Source: a virus. From it: DNA of 31,271 nt. The notes under the pieces were generated by a model. That model searched no databases and was not told the DNA's origin. It saw only the letters and a program-made list of their open reading frames with translations. Below, one piece after another: positions 30,247 to 31,271 of the stretch; position 1 is the stretch's first letter, and each line of letters begins with the position of its first letter. The translations under genes and the position numbers were made by a program. The stretch covers positions 1 through 31,271 of IMG/VR virus record IMGVR_UViG_3300021963_000445; one strand, written 5' to 3'.

Positions 30247-30520
30247 AGGTTCTTATTTCTTCAAATACTATTTTGGCTTGTATAGGATTGTTTGCATCCC
30301 CTTCTAAAGTTGTTCTTGCAAGTTTTGGTCTTGCGTATTCAAGTAAAGTAAGATATGATTGCACAAAGTCTTTGCCCTCTAAAGAGTTAAGTTCTTGGTT
30401 AAATCGTTCTGTACCTTCTTCAATTATAATATTAACGAAGTTGTCTATTAATAATCTTTTTTGGCTTACTGCACCTTGTGGTCTGCCATTCGGATTTCCG
30501 CTTTTGCCTTTTTCAAACAT
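30212..30520 (-). CDS. Terminase small subunit-like protein (DUF5681 type)
   Basis: A 102-residue protein that begins FEKGKSGNPNGRPQGAVSQK, the KxGNPxGRP signature of DUF5681 proteins that often act as small terminase. The rest is helical (NIIIEEGTERFNQELNSLEG). Immediately upstream of terL with overlap, which supports the call. It would bind the packaging start site and recruit the large subunit. Confidence 0.75.
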   Translation of the reverse strand: MFEKGKSGNPNGRPQGAVSQKRLLIDNFVNIIIEEGTERFNQELNSLEGKDFVQSYLTLLEYARPKLARTTLEGDANNPIQAKIVFEEIRTYAPIGKADHSD

Positions 30521-30543
30521 TTGTTTCTTTTTGTTATTTACAA

Positions 30544-30551
30544 CAAAGGTA
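30544..30551 (-). promoter_or_regulatory. Candidate -7 element before the terminase genes
   Basis: TACCTTTG, a perfect TAnnTTTG match 23 bases before the small terminase start, with TTTC 20 bases upstream. It lies directly after the stop of the gene at 30553. Confidence 0.45.
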
Positions 30552-30552
30552 G

Positions 30553-30942
30553 CTATTTTATTACATTTTTAGAAAGTTCGTATTCCTTTCGTAAATAGTT
30601 AATCTTTTGCGTTAAGACATCTATAAAAGAATTGGTAGAAAATCTAATATTCTTTACTTCTGCTAACCTTGTTTCAAACTTACCTTCTATTACTCGGTAA
30701 GGCTCACTCATTATTATAGCCTGTTTTTCTTTGTTGCCTTGCGTTCCTTCTCCTTCTACAAATAACCTTGCCTCTTCTATCTTCCTGGTAGTGTAAGCAT
30801 CTATGTAACCTTTGTGAATCTCTGCTTCCATTTCGTTTAAAAGGAATAAATAACCAGCTAACTTTAAATTAGAGTTTATTAAGTCTTCTATTGCATTAGT
30901 CTTATTGGCTTTTATTATCTCTGCTTTTATCTTATCTATCAT
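30553..30942 (-). CDS. Hypothetical protein before terminase
   Basis: A 129-residue, helical, charged protein (MIDKIKAEIIKANKTNAIED, ARLFVEGEGTQGNKEKQ, FIDVLTQKINYLRKEYELSK). No Cys or membrane segment. It overlaps the NinG-like gene end by 4 bases (30939-30942). The position before the terminase genes suggests a packaging or late-control role, but I recognise no family. Confidence 0.65.
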   Translation of the reverse strand: MIDKIKAEIIKANKTNAIEDLINSNLKLAGYLFLLNEMEAEIHKGYIDAYTTRKIEEARLFVEGEGTQGNKEKQAIIMSEPYRVIEGKFETRLAEVKNIRFSTNSFIDVLTQKINYLRKEYELSKNVIK

Positions 30943-31271
30943 AGTGCAGCTACTTTAGCAGTATAAACATCTATTAATTCTTGATAGTCTGCCTTGCCCA
31001 TTTTCTTTGTTTGATGCCTCTTGTGTTCAAGGAAATCCATCCCACCCTTGCCTATTTCTTTTTCCAGTCTTTTATAGTATTCGATATAATTACCACTTTT
31101 GGCAATATTACAACCGTAGCACTGTGGTCGGCAGTTTTGTTCATCCCATCTTAAAGATAAAATACTTCTTGAATAGAAGTGTCCATTTTGAATCTTCTTG
31201 TAAGGCATTACCTTATCGCAAGTAAAGCACTTGACATCTAAATTCTCATCAGCGTACTTTAAACGAATATA
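30939..31271 (-). CDS. NinG/Rap-like recombination nuclease, C-terminal part (gene split by contig ends)
   Basis: The frame is open to the end of the window and continues in the left copy up to the ATG at 183, giving 126 residues. Seen here are CFTCDK, QNGHFYSRSILSLRW, QCYGCN and SGNYIEYYKRLEKEIG. Four Cys (31, 34, 67, 70 of the joined protein) probably hold zinc, and H47 lies in the position of the catalytic His of HNH-like folds. Lambda NinG is longer (about 204 residues). The likely role is cutting of Holliday junctions or D-loops during recombination before packaging. The Met at 31208 is internal, because the first CxxC lies before it. Confidence 0.85.
   Translation of the reverse strand, partial: YIRLKYADENLDVKCFTCDKVMPYKKIQNGHFYSRSILSLRWDEQNCRPQCYGCNIAKSGNYIEYYKRLEKEIGKGGMDFLEHKRHQTKKMGKADYQELIDVYTAKVAAL
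31136..31271. repeat. Right copy of terminal direct repeat (contig overlap)
   Basis: Matches 1-135 with one extra C at about 31146. This copy keeps the NinG-like frame open, so it carries the correct sequence. Removing one copy gives a unit of about 31.1 kb. Confidence 0.95.

Noticed and set aside
2763-31225. Open frames of 60-106 codons on the plus strand (for example 2763-3023, 25701-26021, 30273-30572)
   Set aside because: All lie opposite strong minus-strand genes, have low-complexity or Cys/Phe/Leu-rich translations and no recognisable domain, so they are shadows.
1-31271. Prophage or integrated element
   Set aside because: No integrase, excisionase, repressor, attachment site or host gene is visible, and the ends overlap each other.
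1-31271. tRNA genes or an alternative genetic code
   Set aside because: I noticed no cloverleaf with a CCA-end or T-loop signature, and genes end normally at TAA, TGA and TAG without in-frame stop recoding.

Overview
The window is one nearly complete genome, about 31.1 kb, of a tailed phage with siphovirus gene order. It is AT-rich, and every gene I can support lies on the minus strand, so the map reads from high to low coordinates. The first 135 bases repeat the last 136 with one missing C, so the contig is a circular (or circularly permuted) genome cut inside a NinG-like gene. The host is probably a member of the Bacteroidota. Translation starts are preceded by A-rich sequence with no Shine-Dalgarno motif, and several intergenic gaps carry the Bacteroidota-type -7 element TAnnTTTG. 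I see no integrase, repressor/Cro pair, transposon or tRNA, so a virulent life style is likely.

Layout in transcription order. Right part, packaging and head (31271-24600): NinG-like nuclease across the contig ends, a hypothetical protein, small and large terminase, portal, Mu F-like protein, prohead protease and major capsid protein, then a 57-residue gene. Next is a 1172-residue fibre with GIGTSSP repeats, placed unusually between capsid and connector genes. Then come two small proteins, connector, head closure, HK97 gp10-like neck protein and tail terminator. Two tandem tail-tube paralogues follow, then a tail assembly chaperone with a clear -1 frameshift site, the tape measure and an 850-residue tail protein with a carbohydrate-binding-like domain.

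Lysis and nucleotide genes (13034-9958): an XhlA-like membrane protein, a GH24 endolysin with a Glu-Cys-Thr triad, a holin, a metallophosphoesterase, two small proteins, a DUF3310 protein, a zinc-ribbon protein and a lipoprotein with a C-terminal membrane anchor that looks like a unimolecular spanin. Early genes (9847-997): three small proteins, an ERF annealing protein, a YqaJ/lambda-exonuclease-like nuclease and an SSB-like protein. These are followed by a helix-turn-helix protein and a three-gene cassette of a small unknown, an IbrA-like PP-loop protein and an IbrB-like ParB protein. Replication follows: a Lin1244/DUF4373-type protein containing a 15-bp tandem repeat, a PD-(D/E)XK-like protein and a RecA-fold helicase. 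The end of the region has a membrane protein, a second PP-loop enzyme and several small proteins.

The most unusual element is at 4584-4680, between the ParB gene and the replication gene. It is a short RNA with its own TATATTTG box, three hairpins and an intrinsic terminator, and the first and third loops share 7 complementary bases. Its oligo-U end lies 8 bases before the replication gene's start codon, so it could be a stand-alone phage small RNA or a switchable leader. Other points are an extended promoter motif shared by three gaps, a promoter-terminator leader before the protease gene, a repeat-rich 242-bp gap at 755-996, and palindromic operator candidates at 9872-9885 and 7289-7309. 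No stretch over 300 bases lacks a gene.
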